A program made the translations under genes and the position numbers. DNA of 41,396 bases, from the NCBI GenBank assembly GCA_018398765.1, contig JAHBMJ010000751.1, positions 1 through 41,396 on the forward strand, written 5' to 3'. Positions within the stretch are counted from its first letter, which is position 1. Each line of letters begins with the position of its first letter. Under the pieces are notes generated by a model. The model saw nothing but the letters and a program-made list of their open reading frames with translations, was not told the origin of the DNA and searched no databases. Origin of the DNA: Chromera velia (Eukaryota > Sar > Chromeraceae). Below are positions 1 to 11,171 of this stretch, in pieces.

Positions 1-2
1 GC

Positions 3-452
3 TCAAAACCTGCAAGCAAGCAAGTATCGGGGACATAATGAAGTTCTATCAAGAAAAGCTGGGCGGGTCATTCGCCAAAGAGAGTCAGAGCTGCAAAGTC
101 GGCGATACAGTCTCCTCACTGTTGCTGAGAAAATGTCAAGGGTGGACTGATCTCCCCCAAAGAGGGTCCAGCGAAGCTCCCCTATTGCAGCTGGGTAGCC
201 GACACCCCCCCTCACGATGCCATACAGAGAGTCTTCCCCCACTCGTCCCCTATCCGGAGCCCCACTGACCTCGGAGGAGGCTTGACGGGACCTGGCCAAA
301 TCCCGAAAAGCCAGAAAACCGAAAGCGGAGTCCTGGTCCCTCAGGACGCCTCCGGACGTCAAACCGACGACGGTTCCCAACTCAGGGACGTGTCCGGAGG
401 CGAACGGTGTGCGATTTTCCTCTGCCGAGAGCGTCCTTGGGAGGGCGACCAT
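3..452 (-). CDS. Unassigned open reading frame, possibly an exon
   Basis: An ATG-initiated frame of 149 codons runs leftward and ends in TGA at the window edge. The first 115 or so residues have mixed composition without low-complexity runs, while the last 30 look arbitrary. I recognise no domain, signal peptide or membrane segment. It could be one exon of a gene continuing to the left, with a splice site before the stop, or a chance frame. No supporting splice site was identified. Confidence 0.2.
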   Translation of the reverse strand: MVALPRTLSAEENRTPFASGHVPELGTVVGLTSGGVLRDQDSAFGFLAFRDLARSRQASSEVSGAPDRGRVGEDSLYGIVRGGVGYPAAIGELRWTLFGGDQSTLDIFSATVRRLYRRLCSSDSLWRMTRPAFLDRTSLCPRYLLACRF

Positions 453-900
453 TTTTCAGATCGTGGTTCCGATCCTAGACTGGGTTATTCTATGTATACA
501 CGAACCCTCAAGTCATTTTTCGAAAGCCTTCTGCAAGAACAAGGTGGGGCGGCGACGCCAGGAGTCCGCCACAGCTTGTATTATAATACGTGCATGCATG
601 TGCATGCAGCTCGCCAGTCAAAAAAAAAAAAAAAGAGTTGATCCCAAACATATCCCAAACATTCCCAAGCCTTCATTCATTCTCTCCTGCATGAATGGCT
701 GAATCGCTGTTTGACGGTTTTATGCGTATCATACTTTGCGGTTTTGTGTATGCTAGAAGGTCTATTTGTTCAGCAATCACATTCCTTCCACGCAACCATC
801 GGTTTTGGGGTTCCTAGCTGTTGGTGTGCCAAGTCACTGCTCAGCTGTATCCTTCGATCCATTGAAGCGCCAACCTAGTGTTTGTCAACTGGGGTGACAG
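453..900. other. Non-coding stretch upstream of the LRR gene
   Basis: No convincing coding potential. It holds two TGCATGCA-like palindromes near 592-607 and a 14-base A run at 620-633. The 3' part presumably contains the promoter and 5' UTR of the gene starting at 901. Confidence 0.4.
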
Positions 901-2304
901 ATGACTCGCAAGGCTATCGCTCTACTCCTCTTTGCTGGTCTGGGAGTCGCCAGTGGGCAGAACCCCAAGAATAATGGCCTCTTGAGAAGAACCTCTGCAG
1001 AAACAGAGTCAGAGACGGAGACGGAGACTGCAGAGACCCCTACACAAGGGAACTCTTCAGATGTGAGTGTTCTTCTCCCCCCAGGTTCTTTTCTGCTTCC
1101 TTGCCTGCCCCCTCTCCTTCCTTTCTTTGAGGTGTAACTTTTGCCGTGTGTGCTCTTGGTCTGCTGGCGCTTCTTCTTATTCTTCGTACTTGCTTTTTGC
1201 TTTTCAGGTCCACCCCATTTGCTTTCTTTGAATGGGATATCACAAGAAGGGCTCGTCTGTTCCGTTCTGTGTCAGTGTTCGTCTTTCTGTCCCTCTCGCT
1301 CTTGTGAACCCTCAAGTGTGCGTCTGTGCTTTCTGTACGATCAGGTGTTCGTCAGCACGACGCCCCTCAAGTGCGACGACCTGTCCTTGCTGGTAGGGAA
1401 GAGACGGTTGACCAGGGACATCCTTATCGACGAGACTTGCGCAGCCGCACCGCTGGAGTCTCACGTGGCTGCCCTGGAGGTGATTGAGGGGTTGATCACC
1501 ATCAACAACACCGCCTTGGAGACAAACTTCGCCGTCTCCTTCCCGAAGCTCAGGGAGGTGAGGGGACGGGAGGGAGAGGGGGGGAACGTTGAGGTCTTCA
1601 ACAACACAAACCTGGAGGTGCTCTCAATGGACGCACTGGAGAGCGTCAACGGCAACTTTACTGTTGGACTCTGGTTCATGGGTAATCCTTCTTTGAGGGT
1701 GATCTCCTTGCCTGCCCTCGCCTCCACAGGGGGAGACTTCTATGTCTCCTCCAATTCCACCCTCACCTCCTTCTCCGTTCCCGCACTCACCTCCACAGGG
1801 GAGTACTTCGCGGTCTACTCAAATTCCGCCCTCACCTCCCTCTCCGTTCCCACCCTCACCTCCACAGGGGAGTACTTCCTGGTCAACTCCAATTCCGCCC
1901 TCACCTCCCTCTCCGTTTCCGCCCTGACCTCCATAGCGGGGAGCTTCGGCTTCTCCGCCAATTCTGCCCTCACCTCCCTCTCCGTTCCCGCCCTCACCTC
2001 TGTGGAAGGAGCACTCAGAATTGGCGGTCCAACTTCATGGGGACGCCAGAGACCCAACCCCTCCTTGGAGTCCATCCATCTGCCTCAGCTTGAGGAGGTG
2101 GGAGGGAGTTTTATTGTGAAGAACAATCAGGCGCTGTCGGAGCTGGTCCTTCGCAGCTGCCCAGAGGAAGAAGGAGAGGGAGGCAGAGGGGAGTGCCTGT
2201 CTGTGGGAGGCACAGTGGACGTTCAGGCAGTGGGTGAGGGGGGCACGTCTGTGTCTTCCGTCTCTGCACTCTTGGCGGCCTTTGGGGGGCAGAATCAGTC
2301 GTGA
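901..2304 (+). CDS. Secreted leucine-rich (receptor L-domain-like) repeat protein
   Basis: Two exons fit in phase: 901-1062 and 1345-2304, with donor GTGAGT at 1063 and acceptor TCAG ending at 1344; the product is 373 residues. Residues 1-20 form a typical signal peptide (basic start, LLLFAGLG core). Then comes a Thr/Glu-rich linker and a chain of 23-residue repeats of the type LTSLSVPALTSTGEYF. Regular Leu/Val spacing and aligned Asn residues resemble solenoids of the receptor L-domain/Ecm33/BspA type, which act extracellularly in recognition or adhesion. Several N-x-S/T sites are present. No transmembrane segment or GPI-like tail is visible, so it is probably secreted. The ligand is unknown. 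Confidence is high that it is a gene and moderate for the fold. Confidence 0.75.
1753..2028 (+). repeat. 69-bp in-frame tandem repeat, about four units
   Basis: AATTCC/T marks unit starts at 1753, 1822, 1891 and 1960, a constant 69-bp (23-codon) period. Each unit encodes an S-N-S-x-LTSL/F-S-V-P-ALTS core followed by a more variable half. The close nucleotide identity indicates recent tandem duplication inside the coding exon. Confidence 0.85.
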
Positions 2305-2734
2305 CGCAGTGTATCGTGTTTTCCTCCTTTGCCGCCTGTTTGTATCCATTCGTTGCCTCCGTCGCTTCAGATGGGCCCACGCACACTCTGTTTGCTTGAA
2401 GAGATGATCGCATGCAGTTGGATCGTTGGAGGGGCTGAGAGGCAGAGTGGTCCCTTGCTGTTGTTAAATTGAATTACGGGCATCTCCTTTTTCATTTCGG
2501 GGGACAGAAGAAGTCGTGAAGTCTTTCGTTTGTTCTTCACTCTTTGCATTTCTGTCTTCTTCCTACTTTCCTTGCTTGCTTCCGTATTTCTGGAGTTTGT
2601 TTTCTTTTTATGTTTGTCTCTCTGCATCCTTTTCTTTCTTGCGTTTTTTCTTTCTTTTTTTCTTTCTTTCTTTCTTTCTTTTCTTTCTTTCTTTCTTTCT
2701 GTCTTCTTTTCTTTCTTTCTGTCTGTCTTCCTTC

Positions 2735-2765
<31 letters not shown>

Positions 2766-5210
2766 TTTTGCCCGATTGCTTGCTTGCTGAAAGCTTGTCT
2801 GGTCTTCCCGTTTTGACAGTGCGTCAAGCAACGCGCATGCAGAAAGAATTAAGAAATCGTGCGTCTCTGTCTTGACGATCGATCAGTGAAGAGACGGAAG
2901 GAAACGGTTCTTCGATCGATCTGCATGGATGATTGGTCTGTGCGTGTATGTATGTGGTTGCGTATGTGTGGTTGTGGTTGTGTGTTGGTCTATTCTGAGA
3001 ATGAACGGCGGCTTCTGTGAAAAGACCGAGACAAAGAGAGACACCGAGTGAGGAGCTGTTTGGTTCAACGTTCGTTACACGAAGAGACGTGTGTTTTAGA
3101 TGCCTGAGAAAGTATCTGTGAACAAGTCTTTGGAGCTCTCTGAAGCTCGTTATTTTCAGCAGGAACGGTAATCTCGAGGTTGGTTTTTGAATTGTTGGTT
3201 TTCTCGTCCCGCTCTTATTGCTGGTAATTGTGGCAGACAGGTGTTAGAGGGAGCGGGGGATCGTTTGGTTTTTTGGTAGGAAGGAGGGAAGGAGGGGTTC
3301 GATCGAGTGTCCTTAATTAAATTGAGGGTGAGGAATGATACCATGAATGGATCCGTCGATTGCTTGTGAGCGGGAGGGATGCGATTAGATTGGATTGAGT
3401 CAGTCAGTAAGTAAGACGGGATGGAGAGAGAGGGAGGGAAGAATGTGTATCGCATGAAAGAGTTCAGGAATTCGTGTGTGGGTATGTGTGGTGCTGTCGG
3501 TCAGCAGCTCTTGCTTCCTTTCTTGGTTGCAATGTGTCCGCTTTTCTTTCCGAAATGCCTTCGATCATCGTGACGTCTTCCTGTAGAGCCTGGATAATTC
3601 GTCCTTTTGTTTGTTTGTCTGTTTGTGTGTTTGTGTGTGAATGAATGAATCAATTGATTGATTGGTTGATCGCGGAAAACCTGTCGCCTTCCTTCCTTCC
3701 TTCCTCGCATGGATGGAGACACGGAGGGGGTTTTCTCTTCTTACTGGATGGAATTAAGAATAGGTGGGTGGGCGGATGCCTTTGTGAGGAAAGGAAGTTC
3801 CGGGAGGGAGGGTCTGGACCCCTCTGTCTGTGTCTGCCGTTCTGGGCGTCAACAATTCTCTCTTTCTGGCGAGGGAGGGCTGACGAGGGGCTCCTTCTTT
3901 CCTTCCTTCCTTCCTTCTTTCATGTGCATGCTCGAGTCTCGTCTTCCGCGCTCGATCAATTGATGGCTCTGCCTGCCTGCCTGCCTGCCTGGTATTGAAT
4001 GATATTGAATGATCAGATGGACGGACTCCTGGGAAAGAAATGTTGCTCGAAAGAATGAACGAGAGAGAACTGCATGCACGGAGCTGTCCACACACAGGCA
4101 GGCTTGCTTGGAGGGACCCCGGTCCGATCCCCGCGACAGGATTCCGGGATCTGCGGCATCATCTGCCATGGTATTTCTGACAGATGCAATTAAGGTATCT
4201 AGTAAAGCATGGACGCGGTGAGGGAGATGGACGATCGACTGGCAAAGATCGAGGCATGTTCATGCTTCAGGGAGTCCGCGGCCCGCCGAAATGGAAAGAG
4301 CTTCTAAATTGTCGCGAGTTAAGCTACTAGAAAATGAAAAAAAGATTTGCAACTGCGAGTAGAGATGAAACGAGTAGATGGACAAAAGAACTAACATGAA
4401 AAACTGGATGAGAAATTTATGGAGAATTGTAAAGCGGAATGAATGTAGGCTAGGATGCAGGCCTAGGATCGCACACCAACATAGCATTATATATATAGTG
4501 TTTTAGGTTTTTTCCAAGGTTTTTTCCCGCGGTCCAGTGCATCTATAAGTTAAAGCTCTTGTACGTATATTTGTATACATCTTTTGTTATTATTTTTTTT
4601 TTCTGTTTTCTTAGCGCTAAAGAGATATTTAGGGTATGATTCAGGGCTAAGTTTTCTTTCAAAACCTATTCTGCTGTGATTCTAGCTACTTCGAGGCGGA
4701 CCACACTCACGACACAAAAAAATAGAGTCTGAGAGAAAAACCGGCGGTTTCAAAACATCTTGAGATCTGTGTTAAATTATCTGTGTTCAAAGTTTTAACA
4801 AAAAAAAGTTCACAGTTTTGATCTGAGGTAATCAGAGCCTCGCGATTCCGAGGTCTGTTTCGCTTGATGGACATGTACCATGCATGCGCGGGTTTAGCGG
4901 GACGCGTGTGCATGCATGTCGATCCGCAAGCCGCGAATTAAATTTGCATGCATGGGCCGGCCGGGGCGGCGTGGGCACGCCTGTTCGAATTTAAGGGGTT
5001 TTTTGGAGCTCTAAGCAGCAGCCCCGATTCACACGGAAGTTCAGAGAGAGCATTGCAGGAAGCCTCATGGACAGTGCAAAAAGGTGTGTTGCCTGTCTGC
5101 TTCTTTTTCGTTCCGTTCACTCTTTCTCTTTCCGCAACTCTGTCAGGCTTTCCGTTCCAAAAACTTTCCCACAAATCAGGTCACCCTCTCAAGGAACCTC
5201 ATTCTCAACA
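2305..5210. other. Intergenic region with microsatellites
   Basis: No supported gene. Frames called here fall in simple repeats. It contains a CTTT-rich tract at 2633-2768, shorter CTTC/CCTG tracts near 3685-4000, a repeated GGTTTTTTCC motif at 4507-4529, and several TGCATGCA-type palindromes near 4880-4950. The segment just before 5211 presumably carries the promoter and leader of the GST gene. Confidence 0.5.
2633..2768 (+). repeat. CTTT-rich microsatellite
   Basis: Near-continuous TTTC/CTTT repeats with occasional G interruptions on the plus strand. The long Lys/Arg/Glu-rich frame on the opposite strand is a product of this repeat. Confidence 0.9.
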
Positions 5211-8200
5211 ATGACCGCTGTCAAGGCACACACTGCGATGGACGAGCTTGGCGATGACGGGGCCTTCGTGCGCACAGCAGCAGGTGGGCTACCATGTTTT
5301 CTTTGAACAACAGTTGAGCACAGTGGCAACGCCAGAAAACAACACCCTGAGAAAAGGAGACACTGAGGATTGCATGGTTTGCCCTGTCCAAGCGCAATTG
5401 TGTGTTGTCATTTCACTTGCGAGCATACCTCTTTACAACCTTGTGTCCACAGGATTTCGCGAATGGATCTCGGACAGCCACCCCTCCTTCAAGCCCGAGA
5501 AGGACAGATACCACCTGTATGTCTCCTGGGGGTGCCCGTGGGCTTCCAGATGCGCGGCTGTGAGATCTCTGAAGGGACTGGAAGACGTCATCGGACTTTC
5601 TGTCGTACATCCGACCATGCAAGAGACCCGTCCAGGTCAGTGGTCGGCAAGAATATAGATTATTTACTTCCTTGGTGTGAATTCGACGTCAGTGTTCTGT
5701 AGAGTGACTGACCTTTTTTTCCCGCCGTGTCACTCAGAAAACAAAGTCCCAAGAAGTGCATGTGTTGCCCTCTCTCCCTCCTTCAACTGTTCATTCCTCT
5801 TCTGTTTCCCCAACGGTGTATCTACTTCTGCCGTCTCTCTCTGTGGGAAGGGCATGACAATTGCGTGCGTTTGAGTGCATGCATGCAGGGAAGGACGAGC
5901 ACCGCGGGTGGGCTTTCAAGAACCCTGGAGATGCTCCCGTGAAGTCCGCGTGGGGAATGGGAGAGTTCCCCTGTGACGACTCGCTCATTCCTGATACTGT
6001 CAACGGGTGAGAAAACGGGGTGGGGAATTTGGAGGGGGCATGCGTGGTTAGTAGAAAAATGCGACAATCAAAATTTTTCAAGGAGCTCACCTGAATGCCC
6101 CTCAGATTGACTATGAAGCACCCGCAGAAGATTCATTTGTGTCTCTGCAAGGTGTCTATATTTGTAAGTTGAATGAATATCCACTAGGCGCATGCAAACA
6201 TAGTGTTCAATCAAGTGGCTGAGTGACGCAGTCGATTGAATAACGGGGAAACGCAACACGCAGAAGAAGAAGTGTGGAAATTCACAGCAGCAAGCCCTCA
6301 GACAGACAGCTAGAGTCATCCAGCACCTGTCTTGGCAGAGCAGTTTTTCGCAAGGATGGAAAGGGAAATTTATGTCCACCAGAATGAACTCTGACCTGAA
6401 GAGAAAACACAAAACGAAGGTTTGGGCCCCTAGAGAATGGGTGGGGTTGGAAGGATTTTGTTTTATTTTCTCATTCACCTGTGTCAACGCCTCCGCCACT
6501 CACCTACAATTGTGCATGATTATTGCAGATGCGTTTCATCAGAGATCTCTATGAGAAGGCTGGCGACACACTTGGAAAGTACTCCGTCCCCGTACTTTGG
6601 GACAAGAAGTTGAAGACCATTGTCAACAACGAGTCCTCAGGTCGGTCAGTGCATGTGGACGTGCCGCGGTGAAACAGGATGCATCACTATACATCCTTGT
6701 CGTCTGATCGGCCTTCTTACCTGTCTATCTGCTCGTATACCTCTCTCTTTCTTCCTCTGTCTTTTCCAGCTCTCTCCCATTGCATCAGTTTGGTTCTCCC
6801 CACTTCCTACTCCCCCTTGTATGCACACGTACTGACTGCAGAAATCGTTCAGATGTTCAACTCCAACTTCCAGAGCCTCTGCGCGAAGCCGGAGGTTGAC
6901 CTCAACCCGGAGACCCTCAAGGAGGCACAGGCAGCCCTGGATGAGTGGATCTACCCGAACATCAACAACGGTCATTAATTCAGTGATTGGCTTGGCTAGT
7001 CACCTTTCTTTGATTTCTAGTGTGGGGTTCACGGCCTCTCAACAGGAGCTTCGCCCGAAAATTGGCTCAAAAATTTCTCGAAGCTCTAAAAGGAAAATCA
7101 CTCGGCGAAGAGACCTGGTGATTATGGAATGTGCTTCAAGACTGACGGAAGACAACGACAGTAAACAGAGAAGGGAAAAGAAGGTCATCATTTGAATGCG
7201 TTGACTTTGTTTGATGGGTTTGGAGTCTGCGCGTGCCTTTTCTTCTTCTCGTACAGCAGCACTGGTCTTCTCTTTACCCCTTTTTCACCTTGAAACTTTG
7301 TCTCCTTCTTTGCACGGCTTATTGCTTTATTGCTTCAGGAGTGTACCGGTGCGGATTTGCCCGCAAGCAGAAGCCGTACGACGAGGCCGTGAAGGGACTC
7401 TACGAAGCTCTCGACAAGGCCGAGGGGATCCTTTCCAAACAGAGGTCTGTCTGTCTGTCTGAAAGTCCCTGTCTGATCTGGTCAACGGAAGGAGCCGCCT
7501 CCTCACACTCCCTTTTGTCGTTGTCGTTCTGTGTCTCTCACTTCATGTATTCAGGAATTTGTTTATTAATCTCAACGCTCGTGAGACAACCCACCCACTG
7601 TTTGGAGATGGTGTTCTCGCCCCACACGACGCATTTGCTTGCAGTAATTCAGTGGCGCTCTCTCTCTTTGCCCCTTCCTTTCTCCACACACTCCTTTAAT
7701 TCGCTGTTTGCTCCTCTCCACAGGTATCTCTGTGGCGACAAACTGACGCTGATGGATCTGAAGCTGTTCATGACCCTCGTCAGATTTGATGAGGTGTACG
7801 TGGTCCACTTCAAGTGCAACGTGTGAGTCGTGCATCGTGTCAGTCAGATCGAATGGCAATCCTTCCCGCATAGAGGATTCGTTCAAGCAGGTCGACAAAC
7901 AACTCGTCGCTTCTTTGAGGAACAAGAGATGGCGAGGAAAAGGGACCTGCCTTTTTGCTTCATACTCACCTTTCTCTTCTTTATCCGCTTTTCTCTTTTG
8001 TTTCCTTCTCAAGCAATTCCGCTCAGTTTCCCTGTGCCAGATTTGCCCGTTTCCTCATTCAACCCATGCACCCGGACAGTCCTTTCCTCCTTCTTTTTTT
8101 CTTTCTTTCTTTCTTTCTTTCTTTCTTTCCCTCTTTCCCTCTTTCCCTCTTTTCCTCTTCGGCCTAATTGTCTCTCGAGAGACCCTCCAGAGCTGATCTA

Positions 8201-8214
8201 TGATTCAACGCATG

Positions 8215-8256
<42 letters not shown>

Positions 8257-9023
8257 GTTGCCGCCGCTCTGCATCCTGAGTCGATCGTGTCTGCAGGAAG
8301 AGAATCGCGGACTACCCGAACCTCCTCGGGTTCACCCGAGAGATCTTCCAGATCCCCGAAGTGCAGGTACGTCGTCGGGCCTGAATGAATCAATGAATGA
8401 ATGAATAATTATGGTGGAATTTGATTATTTGAACCCGGGTGCGTCTCCAGAAGAAAAAAAAAGAAGCGCATAGCTGCTCTTCGGGAAAGACTTCAGAACC
8501 CTGCTGGATGAATTGAAGTGACAAACAGCAACTAAGCGGCTGCATGATCAAATCTCGAACCTCCCGAACATTGCACTCGTTTGTTGGGTGGTTTGTACAT
8601 GAGGCGGGTGAGCGTGTGCGCGCCTACTTTTGTCATGAGGGATGCTTCCGTGCGTGCAGAAGTGCTGCAACCTCTGGCACATCCGAACCCACTACTACAC
8701 GTCCCACGAGACCATCAACCCTATGGCTCTCGTCCCTGCCGGTATGCGCACGCAACGTTTTCTTTTTTTCTTGTTCTTTTCTGTGGACGCCCTGGTCTCA
8801 ATGAACGTTCAGATGAAGGGTGCATCAGCAATGCCGCCCGCTTTGCGGCTAAGTCGAGGAGGGAAAAACATATTGTGTTCCCTGTTTTCTTTCTTCAATG
8901 GAGCGAGTGGTCAATATCTACTGCCTCAACTGTTCACTTTCTAATGATACTTCTGAGGCAAGTGTCAGAAAGACCGAGGCGATGCTGAGAAGGAGAAAAG
9001 GACCCGAAAATCACTCCCTCACT

Positions 9024-9071
<48 letters not shown>

Positions 9072-9372
9072 GAGCAAAAGAGAGAGACAGATGCAAAGAG
9101 AAGAGAATGACAGTGTGAGATCGTGGAACCCGCTCGCAGCGTCCAAAGCCGCAAGAGGAATTTTGCCCGTTTCCCGTGACTGGCTCTCGATCCCTCCCTG
9201 TCAGACACTCTGAAGTCTTCGTTCTTTCCCTTTTTCTTGCCCTCTTCTCTGTCTGTCTGTCTGTCTGTCTGTCGGTCTCTGTGTCTGTCTGTCTCTGTGT
9301 CTGTCTGCAGGTCCCGGAGTCGAGGAAGATCTGAAGAAGCCCCACGGGAGAGATCACCTCGGGAAGGTGTGA
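5211..9372 (+). CDS. Glutathionyl-hydroquinone reductase (Xi-class GST)
   Basis: Ten exons: 5211-5283, 5453-5635, 5889-6006, 6529-6640, 6842-6970, 7339-7444, 7724-7822, 8297-8366, 8660-8741, 9311-9372, giving about 344 residues, the usual family size. The N-terminal thioredoxin fold carries the Cys-Pro-Trp-Ala motif (C52 in SWGCPWASR), the nucleophile of this class, followed by SVPVLWDKK and NNESSEI. The C-terminal helical half has NGVYRCGFA and ends with [11 protein letters not shown], all hallmarks of the YqjG/ECM4 family. These cytosolic enzymes reduce glutathionyl-hydroquinones using GSH, releasing oxidised glutathione and hydroquinone. No signal peptide is visible. All junctions are in phase except exon 3 to exon 4: the donor GTGAGA at 6007 leaves two bases while the only usable acceptor (6527-6528) needs none, so one base is unaccounted for. 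Confidence 0.9.
8091..8252 (+). repeat. CTTT and CT microsatellites within a GST intron
   Basis: TTTC repeats at 8095-8130 followed by a (CT)n run at about 8219-8252. Both lie in the intron between 7823 and 8296. Confidence 0.85.
9028..9065 (+). repeat. (CA)n dinucleotide repeat
   Basis: Uninterrupted CA repeats within the last intron of the GST gene. A TGTC/TCTG-rich tract follows at 9250-9308, immediately before the final acceptor. Confidence 0.9.
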
Positions 9373-10969
9373 GGAGGAAAGTCACACAGAGAGAGAGGGG
9401 TCTGCATTGCATGCAAAAGGGATCTGTTTCGTTTTGCCATGCAGGGAGGTCATGGGAGGGAAAACTCGAGGCAGGGAGAGGAGCGGTGAGATAAATAAAT
9501 GCTTGGAGTGATGGGAACGTCCTCGCGTGCTGATCATTTGAATGAATCAACTCAGAGTGAGTGAGTGAGAGAGTGAGAGGAAGCAAAAGCTCTAGTTCGA
9601 TCACGACTCGATGATGGTATGATTGGCGTTTCTTCTTGCAAAGCGAGCATCAGCATATAGAATCAGACGGGCTCTCTCAGGTGATTACATCCAAACGCAA
9701 ACGATCGATGAACACAGGAAGGACTGTCGGAGAAGAACGGGTGCATGTCAGAAGAAAATGTGAACACACTGAGGGATGCAGAAAAAGAGCAACTTCAACA
9801 GAACCAAACCAAACGGGTCTGCCTCGAAGAAACAGAACGAAAGTAGTCGACACCAGACAGAGCTATTGCGAGATGAGATGATGGAGGGCGAGCACAAAAT
9901 GTGGTAATGAGGATCTGATAGCTGCGCGACAGGAAATTGATTGGCGAATCCGAAACGTAGTGACTTAATGATCGGCATCTGTTTGATGGAGTGATTGAAT
10001 CTTTGAGCGACGACCCCGGCCCGTTGCTCACGTAGTTGGCTCGATCTATTTGGAACAATAAACGCAAACGGCGTTGTTGATTCCTGCATTGTTAATTTGA
10101 GCTTAATCTGGTCTGATTGCGCATCGAAATTGAAGTCTCAGTTTATTCCAACCGACCCTTGTTTCTCCTGTCGGCCGCGCGTACTTACCATCATCTTCAA
10201 TGCCATGCATTATGTCGTTGAAGCTGTCATGAAAAAAGTCCCCCCCAATTAACTGACGATTCGGCGACGAACTCCTCCTGTCTGGTCCCTTGTAAGAGGA
10301 ATATAACGAAATTAAATATATTTTTTCGAGGAAAGATCTTCGTGTATGTGTGTATGCACTTTATATTTTTACTAACATATTTATACGTTATATCATTTAC
10401 TCATTATCATCTATTATCATCATCAATAAGTACTTGGATCATCAAGTTGGATGAATGAACGCACAGAGTTTGTAACAGAGATTTGCCCATCAGACCAACG
10501 ACAAATCAAGAACTGCCCGTAGCGCTTTCGGCGCTACTAGTACCTGAAGCGCTACGAAGATCTATATACGTAAGATCTGCCCATGCATATGAAAAACGAC
10601 TTACCGCATATGTGACGTATTGCCTTAGGTAGCCTTAGGGGTAGTCAACGGTACTTAGAAGTTATGACTCAGGAGTCATTGGTCAAATCATTTTTGAAAA
10701 ACATTTAAAAACATTTTGAATTATAGTTTGTCTGGTCATATAATCGTAGAACACAAATAAACACAAATGATAAAAAAACCGTCTGACTATTTGTACAGTA
10801 AACATGTATTAACCTGTGTAACCCTGTAATTACCTGCAATATATATATTACAGAGCGAGAGTTGAAACTACTGTAAACTACTGGAATTAACTCAAACGGC
10901 GGCATTTAAGAGTAGCACGCCTTTGGATGGCCTGGTAGTACCAAAAACCTCGATCATCATATGCAGCGA

Positions 10970-11007
<38 letters not shown>

Positions 11008-11046
11008 GAAAAACATGCAGCGATCTGTGTTTCCATTGGTTTCAAC
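9373..11046. other. Intergenic region with palindromes and a (GT)n repeat
   Basis: No gene is supported. At 10518-10527 and 10547-10556 there is a perfect 10-bp inverted repeat (CGTAGCGCTT / AAGCGCTACG). At 10664-10679 ATGACTC-AG-GAGTCAT is a perfect palindrome. A (GT)n tract at about 10973-11004 is flanked by two copies of ATGCAGCGATCTGTGT, one at 10961 and one near 11016. Confidence 0.5.
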
Positions 11047-11171
11047 GCCGGCATAGCTCAGTGGTAGAGCGCGTACTTTCTCTTGCGTGAGCAAGGCTAA
11101 GTTGCCGTTCGGTTGCTGTGCCTTACCTAACAAGATCTACAAGGTCCCGGGTTCAAATCCCGGTGCCAGCA
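11047..11171 (+). tRNA. tRNA-like gene with a roughly 50-nt intron
   Basis: The 5' part gives an acceptor strand GCCGGCA and a D arm GCTC-AGTGGTA-GAGC, a good A box. The 3' part gives a T arm CCGGG-TTCAAAT-CCCGG, a perfect B box, then TGCCAGC, pairing with the 5' strand at six of seven positions with a C-A mismatch, and discriminator A. A run of five T's follows within a few bases, as expected for a Pol III terminator. Total length of 125 nt implies an intron of about 50 nt. By position the anticodon would be TCT (Arg), but only three of five anticodon-stem pairs form around it, so the identity is unresolved and a tRNA pseudogene is possible. Confidence 0.55.

Noticed and set aside
2367-2831. 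Minus-strand Lys/Arg/Glu-rich frame of about 150 residues and the overlapping plus-strand Phe/Leu/Ser-rich frames
   Set aside because: They are translations of the CTTT microsatellite in several frames, with no start context, splice sites or conserved motif.
4100-4170. Possible second tRNA around GGTCCGATCCCC
   Set aside because: No acceptor or D arm could be paired with this segment.
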